A stretch of 64,000 bases of DNA from Panopea generosa (GCA_029582155.1 CM055897.1:19209535-19273534), one strand, 5' to 3'; positions 41,016-62,610 are shown, counted from the first letter of the stretch. The notes: generated by a model not told the origin, from the sequence alone. A program made the numbers and translations.

Positions 41016-41025
41016 CCGCAATGCG
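41016..41025 (+). promoter_or_regulatory. Shared promoter motif CCGCAATGCG, gene D
   Basis: 121 bp upstream of the gene D ATG, in the context TTTTTCCGCAATGCGACACT, matching gene C and, in its core, genes A and B. Confidence 0.6.
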
Positions 41026-41145
41026 ACACTTCACTTTTCATTCATAATACACTAAGGTAAGTTACAGGTGAAATCGTTCATTTACACAGTCGACACCGTA
41101 CCGGTGAGAGTTCTGGATTTATAAACCGACACATTTCTATCCAAC

Positions 41146-49626
<8,481 letters not shown>

Positions 49627-51776
49627 AGAGACTGAAGATAAAGAAGGCGACCATATGTTCATTTATAAAGACACCACTCCGTCTACACTAGCCAATGTAA
49701 TTATAACCTTGTTGACAGCTGGTCTGTTGGAAGCCAACTTGTATTTCATCATATAACCATCTTTGACGTCGTGTTTCACAGTTTTATGATGAAGTAACGA
49801 AGATGTACCGTTAGAGATTCTACGCAAACTGCCTACACTGTACATTCATTGTAACGCTGAGAATTAAATTCTATATGCCATTCTTTGACACTAGTAACGT
49901 TGAGATAAGAATTGACCACTTTGTCAGATCATATTTTTTGGCGAGTAAATTATTAATTCTGATAAAAAGAAGGAATCAGGAAAATTAAATGTGGTATCGT
50001 TTTGTTATGTTTAAATGAATATCTAAAATTATCGAATATGATATGTATTTTCTATATATTTTATTATATATATGTGCTTTACTTCGAGATAAAAACCATT
50101 TTTGTTATAAACGGATCTGTTTTATATTGGTATTTTCATTTCTTTAAATGTTGATTTGAAATGAATTATTTACTGAATCATATACGTTTATACACTAAAA
50201 TACTATTCATAACACTTGCTTAGACTGCTGCAATACTAGTTGAATACTTCGATAGCTCCTACCTAATGAGACTGGACAAAAAAGTACGAGTGAAGGTTGT
50301 TCGAGTCAAATATTGAACAACATCGTATAATTCATAGCAATATCGTATAAACACCGAAGTATAAACTCAGCCGCGACCATATATGTGTTTCTAGCTATAT
50401 GCGGTGTTCCAGCCATCCGTGTTTGAGCCAGCGAATTTCTACTGTTCTACTGTATGACTCGAAAATAAAATCAATCCCATTGAAAGAAATGGCATATCAC
50501 TCAATTCACAATGTCATTTCCATCTGTACTAACCATACACCATTCCAATACCGTATAACAAAAATCAACCTTAAATTTTTTTTTAAAACGAAATTAAACA
50601 AGAAGCCAAAACAGAAGTATATAACTGAGACAAAGTGATTAAACCTATTTGTGAGACGGTTGCGGTGAGTCAGTTAAAATGACACACGAATACCGTTCGC
50701 GACTCTCACGAAAGTAATCAATTTAAAAAAGGAGAGACCAAATACAATCTTATGGAAATATATACTTTAATTGTTTTAAACATAACTTTTCATGCTGATC
50801 ACTACCACTTAATATTGACGTATCTTGATGGATTGTAGAATATATTGAATGTAGTATGTGATCAAAAGCATTTAGTATGAGTTTATAATGTTCCATAGTT
50901 CAAATGATGGCACGACCAGTCGAACTGTTAATTCTGCCTTTTGTTTGTTTCCCTAAATGGCCGCAATGAGCAAGTTTTTATAACTTTGCAACTTATAACT
51001 GAACATATTTTTATGTATTCCGTCATGCATGTCACTTTTGCATTAATTTGTCGTTTTTAGTAATAATAAATAAATATTACGAAATTTTAGATTACACATT
51101 TTGTAGTTTCGGTTCTATTTTTAGTTGATAAATAAGGCCTAAAAAGTCGTAATATTTTTTGGAAATAAGAAACCGATTGAACAATCGTATTGTCAGTCAC
51201 CGGCCACTATAAAACATTTTTCAACTGAACATCATTGCATTAGTTGCTGCCAGGAACTCCTGTCCATTGTCGACTTAATATGTATCTGTTATATTCCAAA
51301 GCAAACATTATTTGATTTTAATATCAAACAGATTATCTCACCTCTTTAATATATCTTATGTTTATCACAGTGCTTGAATATATTATTTATTAAACAATCG
51401 GATCGGTCCTATATAGCACTGATTTAGGTTTTGGTTGTACAACTTTATTAACGGTACTGTTAATTGCTTCAATTCATAATCGACTATAGACGGTTTTTTG
51501 AAAGCATTTATCTTTGAATTTACAAAATTAATGGAAATATAGAAATAAAGTCTTCTTGAATTCACCAATGAAAATATAAAACTTTAAAACAATTTTAATT
51601 GATGTTTTGTTTTCAGATCTGATACAAAAATGGCGTGATATAAAATGATGCCTTTTATAAAACGACCAATAACCTATCAAAACAAGACACCATAACACCA
51701 AATTGAATAACAATTAACAGCTAATGTGTTTAGGCACCTCGATACGTAACTGAGGTTAGTACAGTTTTAATGTGTA
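49627..51776. other. Intergenic region downstream of gene D, no gene seen
   Basis: AT-rich sequence that includes the 3' flank of gene D. The gene D stop codon overlaps an AATAAA (49622-49627), but use so close to the stop is doubtful. Open frames at 49663, 50399 and 51383 are short with no recognisable domain. Confidence 0.5.
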
Positions 51777-54700
51777 CCCTTAAAGGGACAAACGCCAATT
51801 TACTAATATAAAATGAGCTTTTACGAAGGTATAACCATATGGCGCAACTAATCTTAAAATAATATTTACTGAACTTTCCTATATACGAAATTATTAACCT
51901 TTATATCTTATCACAATGGATATACAATTTATGTTTTTGACCGAGACGGTACTCGCTCTCAGGTTTTCGACCGAGTTATACGGTATTCGACCGTATTTTA
52001 TCAGGGATGTCACCTGTTTTGATGTATAAAAGTGATTTGTCACATATTTTTTAACTCAATATGCATTTAAGCTTATATTACAGAGTTCTATAAAAAATAG
52101 TGTTAAAATTATACGATAAGTAACTTCATGCAGATAGATAAAATGTTTACAGTTTTACATATGAATTACCATGAAAAGGCATTACACATATTTTATTGTT
52201 ATTATGTATTGTATATGATGTATAAGAAATGGACTTTATTAACTTTGTTTTCGCTAACACTAACACATGTTATTGATTTTAAAAAGTTAAACCTTAAAAT
52301 TAACAGTTCAGATTTAGTTTTCGTTGTAACTCATCTGTGCTTGATACGGTTTTCTGGAAAAAATGCTCAATCTAGTTTTCGATTTTAAACGGTATTTAAC
52401 CATAGGAAAGCAGTTTTGTTTCCGATAATTACTGTTTATACGTACATGTTGAATTTACATATATATAATGATGTTGAGCTAAATTATAGGTAAATTACAG
52501 ATAAATTACAGGTAACTTACAGGTATTTTTTTATAAAAATGACAAAGGGGACTGTTAACAAGGCCGTTTGGTTATATAAGTTTGCACTGCAGTTTTAAAT
52601 ACGAAACACTTTATGAAATATTAAAGTATGCATGCCAACAACATACAGAACATACCTTTCAATACAGAAAGCTTAATTTGAGTGCCGAAACGGGAAAGTT
52701 TGGTTATACGAAATTGACATTTTCATAACAAAACCACTTGATTCAAACAAAAGATGAAATATATTGAAATGCACAGTGAAAATACGACACACTCAAAGAA
52801 ACGAATAAAAACAACTACTCATGATACAGGAAATGACGATGTCGATATGATCCAGCGAATATAAGTTCCGGTGACACTCCGCTCTTTGTCATTATCTAAA
52901 ATTTCTTAAGGCTAAATCTCAGATAAGTCTCAACTGGGCCATTCTTCGGATATAGCTTTGCTTCATCAAGAAACGTAGTATCAGATGCAATTTGAAAATT
53001 AATTTTATGTTTATGATGGAAAAAATATAAAGAATTTTCTCTTATCTTTTTCATAAATTTAAAGTTAAAACATGAAATTTTTTTTTATTTTTTCAAACAT
53101 AAATTTATGAAAAAATATATGTACAAGGGCTACAACGTCGAGCACGCCAGTATAGATATGAGATCGAATTTGATTATGGTGAACATTTGAGGCACATTGT
53201 TTTAAAATATCTCAATGATTTACAAGTTAAGAAACGAACACAAAATTTTGTATCTATTTTCTGACTTAAACCCCATAAGTGTGATCTTGACCTTTAAGCC
53301 ACATAACTGGGTCTTGTTTGCGACCCATCGTTTGATTATGATAAACATTAACTTTGAGGCATGATAGCTCTAAATCTTTCAAGTGGTTTACATGATATGG
53401 AGCACACACGAAGTTGTGTACCTATTTCTGACCTTAAACTTCTGTGTGACCTTGACATTTGAGATACGAACCTTCGCAAGTCTTAAGATTTCCATTCGAA
53501 AAAGATGTAACACATATGAACGTTTCCTCTGCGCAGTATTATCTCACATTATAAAAATAATACTATTTACAAGGCTTGCGAAAGATCGTAAAATGATATA
53601 TGCGAAACATTTCATGAATTACCCGCCATATTTTCGTAACTTCAAATTTTACACTAAGAAGTGTAGTGAAACGGTCCCCTGGATCTTACGCACGACACTT
53701 CGTCTCAAAATAGTGAACGTTCGTACTATGTTATTTCAACATTTCTCAATGTGTTTGGAAGTTATAGAACGGAAAAGATCGAATGAACTGACGCACGGGC
53801 ATACTCCGATACAACGTGATTATGTTTGAAGAACACAAAAGTCGCAATGCACTGTTTGAAGAGATATCTGCATGCTAGTGACTTAATTACATGACACTGT
53901 GCATGGTAAGTAGATATTGCAGTTTAAGTAATACAAAATGTATAATATAATGTGAAAACGTCTTTAAAGATTCATAGATATTACACAAAAACATTTTATT
54001 CATTAACAAAATGTAAATACAATTTCTGAATGAGTATCAAATACCGTATCAATCAATGACGAAAACCGTACCAGCCATTTTCAAACAACATCGAAAACCT
54101 TATCACAGGAAATTCGGGCTTCTCGGCAACATTAAACTAGCCTAATGTATTTCATCACCCGATGAAACCTCAAAATTCGGCTTTTAAACCTTATATTTTC
54201 ATTATGTTCTCCAGATATTTTAGATGAAAATATAACGTCATTTTTGTAATTTTGATATTAAAAAGCCAATTATACGCATTAAACCGTAAAACCAATATTA
54301 TGGATGAAACGGCGACGTTGACAACATACTGAATAAGTGCACGCATTTGTAGGACAACTTACGGCAAACGTCACTTGGAACTAACGACGACGTGACGTCT
54401 CACCGGCAAAACAAAACCGTGCAACAAATGAAATGCAAACTGGTCCTTTAAGCTCCGCCAAGTGTTTTTCATTGGGAAATGAAATGCAGTAAATCTTTAT
54501 AGTTCATTAGGCCGATTGCAGTGGGAATGTAAATATATTCGAATATATTGAAACTGTTGCATTGATATTCAAATGTTTTATGCGAAATACATTAAAATAT
54601 TATGAATTCATCATTTAATTTCTCTCTTTTTCTCAATAAATCAAATTTTCTTGATGAAAATGAAGTTTTTGCTATTTCACTAGCGTTCGCCGTTGAATAT

Positions 54701-55281
54701 GCAATAACAACAGACACACGCCATAAAACATTAAAACAGTACCTACATAATTCATATACATTTTATATATGCAATTTGAACTTATTTTGTGACTAATATC
54801 GTGTATTTTCATATTTATTTCAGGAACAATAAAACTGTTAAAGTCAGTAATCAAAATGAAATTCGCCTGTCAAAGACAGTATCTATCGGTCGATATCCGT
54901 ATTACTCGGTCGAAAATCTGAGAGCGAGTACCGTCTCGGTCAAAAACATAAATAGCAATATTGGTATATCTACAATATCTATTAGTAACACTCTTAAAAA
55001 TAGCAAATTTGTATTTTCTTGGAACTCTTTCTATACTACCGACAAAAACTGATGAAAATGAAATATTTGATATACTTTTTAATGTTAAATGACAAGGAAA
55101 ATAGGAAGCATTTTAACCAAAACTAAGAGTTATGTCCCTGTCAAATATAGAACCAAAATTAAGGGTCTGCACACATGTATTGTGGCTTTTCTAATTTCAT
55201 ATCTGCATCATTTTCATATATAATTTAAAAAAGTTTAACAGTGAAGTAAAACATACCAGAACTACCGTTTGTGCCTTTAAG
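51777..55281. mobile_element. Inverted-repeat-bounded element of about 3.5 kb
   Basis: The left end CTTAAAGGGACAAACG is mirrored at the right end as CGTTTGTGCCTTTAAG. Deeper in, 51928-51962 and 54918-54952 are a perfect 35-bp inverted match (core GACCGAGACGGTACTCGCTC). The arms are unequal, about 185 bp longer on the right, and weaker inverted similarity continues inward. Inside are a two-copy repeat near 53.17-53.48 kb and a 148-codon plus frame at 53383-53829 of no recognisable family. No transposase is seen, so it is probably a non-autonomous or foldback-type DNA element. Target duplication unclear. Confidence 0.6.
53170..53480. repeat. About 160-bp tandem duplication with GTGACCTTGAC motif
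   Basis: Two diverged units, each running GATTATG..AAACATT, GAGGCA, GGTTTACA-like, ATTTTGTATCTATTT or TTGTGTACCTATTT, then GTGATCTTGACCTTTAAG or GTGACCTTGACATTTGAG. Offset about 161 bp. The 148-codon frame partly overlaps the second unit. Confidence 0.65.
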
Positions 55282-55689
55282 AAATTGTGTTTAAGGTTAT
55301 ACCAGAAAAGATTTGTACCATTTATTTTAGTGAAATAAACTGTAAATACCGATTTCAGAACGCTTCAATAGATGGTTGTATCAAACCCAAACCATATTAC
55401 AAAAACATCAGTGCAGAACAAAGAAACAACATTCAATAAACTAGAAAGCTTAATAGAAGTAATAAACAAGAAGATTCCAATAATCAATTTCGATATAATA
55501 TTTTGTTTGTCTCCTCTGACTCTGTAGTGCCTGTCACAGCATGACCGATCGCGTGAATATCAGTACCGACCAGATAATATTTAGTATATATCATTCTATA
55601 TTCTAATATATCTGTATTTAATTTCATTTAAAATTAAGCAAAAATAAATTTCAATCACACATTTCAGTTTCAGTATTTCAATATACATT

Positions 55690-55850
55690 CATATGTGTGC
55701 GTGTATGTATGTATGCATGTGTATACATGTGAATGCATGTATATGATGTGAATACATATGTATGCATGTGAGTGCATGTGAATGTTGTATGTGTGCAAGC
55801 GTGTGTACATGGGTACGTGTGTGTTTGTGTGAGTGCGCGTGTATGTGTCC
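55690..55850. repeat. GT/ATGC-rich low-complexity tract
   Basis: Irregular mixture of GTGTAT, GCATGTG and GAATGCATGT words without a fixed period. Confidence 0.8.
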
Positions 55851-56757
55851 TTCGTTATTTACTCATTATGTTACTCATATTTACTTGCCATAAATAAACT
55901 TTTAACATACCTAAACCATCTTTAAAATTGTAAAATATAGTTGAAGGGAATGGCCATATATCTAATGCTGAACAAATTTGTGGCCAGACCCTTTTGCCTA
56001 AAATTGTATTTGATTAATATGAACTATATATTGTAATATGTGTTTATATGGCAATAAAATATTTACAAACTAAGTAATAAACGCATAAGCGAAGTGATAT
56101 TTATGTCACATGTGAACCGGTCGGGCAACATTAACCTAGATACATATGATAGTATTTTATATTAAATATTTTACAAGACTCCCTATTCACTATAACAGTT
56201 TAGTAAGTGAAATATTATATAAATGCCCCTGTTCGTTAAACTGTTTATGATATATCATCATCTGGAATCTTTCTTAAGGCTCCTCATTCATAATATTTAT
56301 GATGATATTTTATGTACGTATTTTACAAAAGCCGCCAATAATTGTATAATTTATGATTAGATATTATTTAAGGTTGTTTTCAAGAGACCCATCAATTTTA
56401 ATTTTCTGAAAATATGCACAATTACCTTTTTTATTAGATTGTAGAATAAAATATGAAATTTACAAACTCGTGTTAACGAAATATCAATAAATTCAGCGCT
56501 GCATTTAGCGCAGCTAAACAGCAAACACGTTTAATGCTTGTTTCTCTAAAATTATCGCGTATTGTGTGCCAATATAAGTTGAACCAGTGTCTCCATGAAA
56601 ATATATCAGCTACCGTTAGAAAACGTTTAAACAAACATATCGCAGCTCAGATGATTATGAAAGTTGAGTATTATAGTATTTTAGCAGAGCGCTCATTCAA
56701 TATACGGTGTATGAAACGAGTTGTGAATATGGGTTGTGTAATAAGTTCATTGTGTGA

Positions 56758-57000
56758 GGGTCCTCCGTGGCCAAGTGGTCTAAGGTGCTGTCTCAATATC
56801 ACTTCTAAGGTCGTAAATTCGAGCACCACTCGCTCCAAAATCGTTTAATTATGTGAAAAGGTTTGCCAGTTACTTGCGGAAGGACGATTGTTCTACTCGG
56901 ATTCATTCTTAGCTTTTTCTCCACCAATAAAACTTGATATGCCATAAACGAGTATTATCAGTAATGTGTTAAAAATGGCATTAAACCCCATTAAAATTAT
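56758..57000 (+). mobile_element. SINE family 3 (Leu-tRNA-like head)
   Basis: Head CCGTGGCCAAGTGGTCTAAG resembles a class II (leucine or serine) tRNA A box; the B box is AAATTCGAGCACCAC. The core GCCAGTTACTTGCGGAAGGA and ATTCATTC..CTCCACCAATA is shared with 63338; the tail is AATGGCATTAAACCCCATTA. Confidence 0.8.
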
Positions 57001-58352
57001 CTTTATGTAGAACAAACTTTAAATAACCCATAAAGATATACGAGTAGCAACTGTCATGATTATACTTACATATTTTAGCAACAAATACATAACGTACGCG
57101 ACACGACTTTGGGTAGAAAGTTCTACCAACCATATAGTGTGCTTTCTAATATAACAGTTTTTTTATCAAAATCAGTATCAATACTATGTGAGATATTAGC
57201 CAAATATTATTCGTATAATGTTATAAAACATTTGAAAAACGACATGTTATTTCATCAAAATTGCTTAAAGTTAGTCACTCGGCCAATGTGATTTATCATT
57301 AAAAATATTAAAAATGACACTTATTTTGATTGGCATACATCCATATATTTGATTTTGTTAAATGATATGCTGAAGCAATTTTAACTATGTTTAATTCCTG
57401 TAAAAGTTACATTTTCACGATTCAGTTCAAAGACAGGTATATTGTTGCAAACTGGTGAAGTGATAAAATTACTCTCAGGTAACTTTTGTTTTAATTCTGA
57501 AATTGCCTTATTATACATTAATACATTAATCTTAATTCTTGGGAAATTTTGTAAAAGTTTACAAATTGGAAAAAATGGCCAAACTATGGAAAAAAGGAAA
57601 GATAATTATCTCATCACAGTTGTTTGTAATGCATTTTACCTGTACATGTTTTATCTTACTTATCTACATGTGTTTAATGTAAATGCATGATGTTCTATAT
57701 ACATTGGTTTTAAATAATATTGCTTTGTATTGTTTATAAATACGCATACTGCGCTGGAAAGCTGAGAATATGATTGCATTGTCATTTATTAATTCGTTTA
57801 TAGCTCGGGGAAGGAGGCAACAGGAGTTAAGTGCCATTTCTCAATACATCAAAATCATATTCATAAAGAACTCGTATAGTTCTTCAGAAAAGTAAGATAT
57901 TGCAATGTCATCAAATCATCGTTTAACTACTGGTATATTATAAGAATCTTACGTTTGAGGTTCGGATGGAAAATTTCTTCCCAAAAGATTTCTGTTTTGC
58001 GGGAACGATGCTCTGCCGAGTCCCCATGAAAACAGTTATCCCAAGGGACAAAATATTCCATTCGAACCGAATAAGCCATGAATTATTCTATTCCTTGCAT
58101 AACTTACATATTGAATATTTATTTGAACTTAATTTATCATTATAAATTTTACGATAGCTTCCAAAACGTTTAATCATATAATTTACGTCATTTATTTTAT
58201 ACGTACGTATTCATGGTTCCAACGTCACAGCGCGAGAATTCTATCTCGGTCCTAGGGTGAGATAGAAATATCTAAACCCGGTAAAAATGCAGATATCCTT
58301 ATCCGGTGTGCAAGAACATATTTTATCACATATTGTCTTTTTCTCGTTTCAG

Positions 58353-58378
58353 AATTTGTGACGGTGATAACAAGTTAA
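58353..58378 (+). pseudogene. Orphan calmodulin last exon plus 3' UTR copy
   Basis: After a TTTCTCGTTTCAG acceptor the sequence reads EFVTVITS then stop, where calmodulin ends EFVTMMTSK. The last lysine codon has become a stop. The following sequence (TAGTCAAAACATAAACT, GTAGAAGTACAGTACATTGT, TTTTGTCAGATATTTAT) matches the 3' UTRs of genes A and B, most extensively B. No other exon lies upstream on this strand in the window. It is a detached gene end, probably left by the cluster's duplications. Confidence 0.8.
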
Positions 58379-58909
58379 TAGTCAAAACATAAACTTTGTA
58401 GAAGTACAGTACATTGTTATGGTAGTGAAACCATACAGCGCAGAAAGAATAGAATAATTTTGTCAGATATTTATGTTTTATAAAGTATTTTATACGAATT
58501 ATTTGTCTTTTTTTAAAACATTTACTACTGGGTCTTTTTTTAAACATAAGTTACAAATTATCATATAGAGGATATTTGCTTGCTTTGTATAAGATCGAAT
58601 TGTATTTCATCAAGTGATCGCCAAAAGTCATATTTGGTGATCGTGAGATGTAATATAATTCAATCTTACACCAAAACAAACATTTTTTTTTTATTTTATG
58701 CATTTACATATTTTTATTTAATTTGACCTCAATTCGCCATTAGATATTATTGAATTAATAAAAAAAGCTTCGTTAAAGTTATTAGCTTCGTTAAAGTATT
58801 TTAGAACTCTCTTCGAAGGTGGTAATTTAAAAAAGAATGTCATTAACGGACACAACTGAAGCTAGTAACGTGGTTTCTTTTTATTTTTTATAAATCATAA
58901 GTTATAACA

Positions 58910-59213
58910 TCGCCGGATACCCACGTGTGATCCATTCCGATATCTCCATTTATCACCCGTGGGATATGACACTAGTTTTGCGTCGTTTCTACCAAGCCAC
59001 GATGCAACCATATGATTGGTTCCTTCACGACTTTATGAAGGGAACGTTATCCATTCGCAACGCCAGTTTCATGTAAACGCCGTTTTGATAGAATGTTAAT
59101 GTTAGCTGTATTTTGTTCTGTTCTGTTCAAATAAAACGACACAGAGCAAGGGTATTTTCCCACGGGTGATGGATGGAAAGTATCGGAATTAACATCCGTG
59201 GGTTTCCGACGAT
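58910..59213. mobile_element. MITE, about 300 bp, with roughly 65-bp inverted ends
   Basis: Left arm: CGCCGGATACCCACG, ATTCCGATA, CATTTATCACCCGTGGGA. Right arm, inverted: CGTCGGAAACCCACGG, AATTCCGATA, CATCCATCACCCGTGGGA. The matches keep order and spacing. No coding capacity. Confidence 0.8.
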
Positions 59214-59767
59214 GACGTAATAAGGGGGTAGATATTTCTCCATCCGACTTCAGTAAGAAGCATTAAATCGAATAAAGAATCACATTTATACTGGAAGGAT
59301 ATAGTCTTAATGAATCCGGTAACATTATTCTTAAGGAAGAAGAGACATAGAACGATACCACATCTGGTAACATAATACTGAAACATCATTCCTCTGTCAC
59401 ATTGCAAAATATATGTATCTCACCCAGTAACAGTATTCTACATAATATTTTTTTTAAGTCGCAGAGACAAAGAAAGTAAACATCAACATGTAATATTATT
59501 ACAGAATCCAATGTCGCAAACACATTGCAAGTTGCATGTTCCCGATCTGGTTTGTGTATGTATAGTAATTATCGTTCTGCAGAAATATAGAAATGATACC
59601 TCATCGCATTACATTAAACTTAAATATCATGACGCAAACACATTGCAATATAACTGTACCACACCCAGCAAATAAAAGTATATTTAAGTAAGCATACCGT
59701 AGGAATAGTAATTATCATTCGGCTGAAATATAGAAATGATACCCTATCCCATAACATCATTCTGAAA

Positions 59768-60246
59768 TATCATGACGCTTAGATTGATATGTATGGTCAA
59801 TCAAGAAACATAACAGATTAGATTGATATACATAGTCAACCAAGAAACAAAGCAACTTATACTGATAAACATGGTCAACTAAGAAACATAATAGCTTAAT
59901 ATATTGATATGCATGGTCAACCAAGAAATATAACAGCTTAGTTTGACATACATGGTCAACCAAGAAACATAACAGCTTATTTTGATATACATGGTCAACC
60001 AAGAAACGTAACAGCTTAGATTGATATACATGGTCAATCAAGAAACATTACAGCTTAAATTGATATACATGGTCAATCAAGAAACATAACAGCTTAGACT
60101 GATATACATGGTAAACTAAGGAACATAACAGCTTAGACTGATATACATGGTAAACCAAGGAACATAACAGCTTATATTGATATACATGGTCAATCAAGAA
60201 ACATAACAGCTTAGAATGATATACATGGTCAACCAAGAAACATAAC
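59768..60246. repeat. 39-bp minisatellite, about 12 copies
   Basis: Units contain GATATACATGGTCAACCAAG and AAACATAACAGCTTAG. 39 is a multiple of three, so the minus strand gives VDHVYQSKLLCFL repeats in two open frames; these are not called as genes. In gene E intron 4 or its 3' flank. Confidence 0.95.
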
Positions 60247-60810
60247 CGGGTGTATAAGTGTTACAGTATATATTATATACACCTAATAATGCATAATATT
60301 TGTTTATTTTAAGAAATTACAATTTTAAATATAAAAAAAAAAATATCCATATGTAAGAAAAAAATGTTTTTCTTCAATCTCCAAGTAAGTACATCATATA
60401 AACGCATCATATACATCAAAATCAAATAGTCCTTTCAACATAACAAAACAATTCCAGCTTTTATTGTTTCTCTGTTTCCATCTTTTTTTCACCGGTTTTG
60501 ATAATTGCACCCTATCCCCATAATATGATCTGACAAACTGTTTATTTATTTTTTCTCGACGATGCTAGTGTTAATGTCAAAATGAATGCCACATGTATGT
60601 TCAATGCTGGAATAATGCATGCTGTATGAGCCGGAATTTTTAATAACTGACGTCATAAAACTGCGGAAAACGACTTCAAACATGGCTTCCAAGCTGTTTT
60701 CCAAAATATCATCCAAATTTGATTAAATATAAGTCGACAACAAGGTTGAAAATACATTTAGAAGAGCAGACTTAGTAAACAAAAATATCTTCGCCTTCTC
60801 CTCGGTTTCT

Positions 60811-60836
60811 TTATTGTGTCGTCAATTTAACAAATT
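60811..60836 (-). pseudogene. Gene E last exon (26 nt, one codon short)
   Basis: On the minus strand a TATTTCAG acceptor is followed by EFVKLTTQ and a stop, one codon shorter than EFVKMMTTK of gene D. The downstream sequence AATAAAGAAACCGAG..GAGAAGGCGA matches that after gene D, so E belongs to the C/D side of the family. AATAAA overlaps the stop (60810-60815). Confidence 0.8.
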
Positions 60837-61204
60837 CTGAAATAAAAATGCAAAATAAAATTTTAACAAAAATGTCTGTTAATCATAACAGATTGACGTA
60901 CCAAAAACTGTTGTATATTTTTTCTTCATTCATTCACGATACACAGGTAAAACTTTTACACGATTTTGCTGTCGGATTGAAATACAAACTGTAATTGTTA
61001 CATATAGTAAATAACAATGAACCGTGTCACAAACACACTTGAAAAACGTAACATACATTATGAGCCAATGTTTTGTACAGGGTGTTCAAAACAATGCTGA
61101 CCTAGGAAAAGTTTGGGTTTTTTTGTTGACGAAATTTGACATTTTTGAATCAAATGGTATACAAGCCTTTTATATGCAGAATGTAGTTTTTAAAGTTTTA
61201 ATGC

Positions 61205-62080
61205 ATTGTGGCAACCCATTATGTAACAAAACCCCTTAATTGTAACACTAAAGATTTCAACCGTAACTCTAAGGGTAACAAAAGCATACACTAGAGGTCA
61301 TGATCACAACTCTTAGTGTAACGAAAATGGATTTTATTACACTAAGGGTTACGAATTTGACCATTAGTGTAACATTAACCATATGTTTTCGACATGTTTT
61401 TACATTTGCTAATAAAACTGGTTCACTTAAGGTAACAAGTATTTTCAAAAGCATTCTTCAAATGTATGCTGACGTCGCAATATATTATTAAATTTACTGT
61501 GCCCTTATTTTAAATATATTGTACATATGGAATATTACTAATAATATTATCACTTAGTGTTTGAATAAAATGACAATTGGAGGTTAAATGGACACTTATC
61601 AACGTATAAAAACAGCAGTCTAATATAATACTGTGGGTTATTTTTTTCAATTTTCTTTTTTTTCCACATCATATATAAAAAACAAAAATTTACCTTTAAT
61701 AACAACATTTCTGATATTGTTACACTAAAGGTTATTGCAACAACCCTTAGTGTAGCAAAGCATATTTTTGTTTCACTAAGGCTTACTTATAACCGCAACC
61801 CTTAGTGTAACAAAATTAGTTTCATGTGGATGTGAAATGGTTATAGCACTATACACAACATCTCCATCCCATTTCAGGGCGTTGGTATAAACAAATCAAT
61901 TGTGTATTTTGCCATAACATGTAGATATATTATATAGAAGATAATTTCTGAAATTGTGTTACAAATTGCCCCTAAGTGTAACAAAATGTGTTTGTCCACT
62001 TAAGGTTGCGGTTATGACTCCTAGTGTAATAAAATTGTTTTTGTTACACTAACGGTTTTTGTTACACTAAAGTTTACCAT
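61205..62080 (+). repeat. CTTAGTGTAACA hairpin-rich repeat family, copy at 61 kb
   Basis: At least six facing pairs of TTGTTACACTAAGG and CCTTAGTGTAACAA, separated by blocks that match 18.8-20.8 kb in the same order and orientation (GTCGCAATATAT, ATTATCACTTAGTGTTTGAA, TAATTTCTGAAATTG). This is the shorter form, with no AC microsatellite. Confidence 0.75.
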
Positions 62081-62610
62081 ATTGCATTCTCCAATAACCC
62101 CTATGTCTGCATTTGTTAATGAGTTCTTAAACATATCTATAGAAAGTCCGCCAATTAAGTAAATGATAATTCAATTGTTAACCATTGCCAAACACCTACC
62201 TACATCCCTGCCTTATATGTTTGTCAAATCAGTGTTGTCATAATGTTGATATTCGTGACGTAACTACTTAATTAAACGTGTATGAATATTGTCTCTTATA
62301 TTCCATAAACGCTTATCTGTGAAAAGTCATGTTAGCTTCCGCTAAAAACCAGTGATACCGAGATGTGATATACCCTGTTCCGTTTCTATTGCTTCATTTC
62401 ATTTAAACTGTAAGGGCGGCGGGAGAACAAAATTGACCCGACTAACTTAAACATACTGATGCAATTATTAATGTCCAGTAAAGTAGCTGGATATCTGATT
62501 ACTAGAACATGTTAATATAAACTAGGTGAATCAGTTATATATAAAAATAATATAGATATAAGGACGCTTGTGTTATGAGATATGTACTCACATGTAACAA
62601 TCGAAGTATA

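Larger units (their letters stand above)
55282..58352. other. Intergenic region, no gene seen
   Basis: AT-rich, with a GT/ATGC-rich low-complexity tract at about 55690-55850 and a SINE at 56758-57000. Open frames at 56534 and 57442 show no recognised domain. I looked on the plus strand for calmodulin exons 3 or 4 to go with the orphan exon at 58353 and found none. Confidence 0.5.

Noticed and set aside
53383-53829. 148-codon plus-strand frame as a protein gene
   Set aside because: No recognisable domain, partly made of a tandem repeat, inside a transposon-like element; left as a check only.
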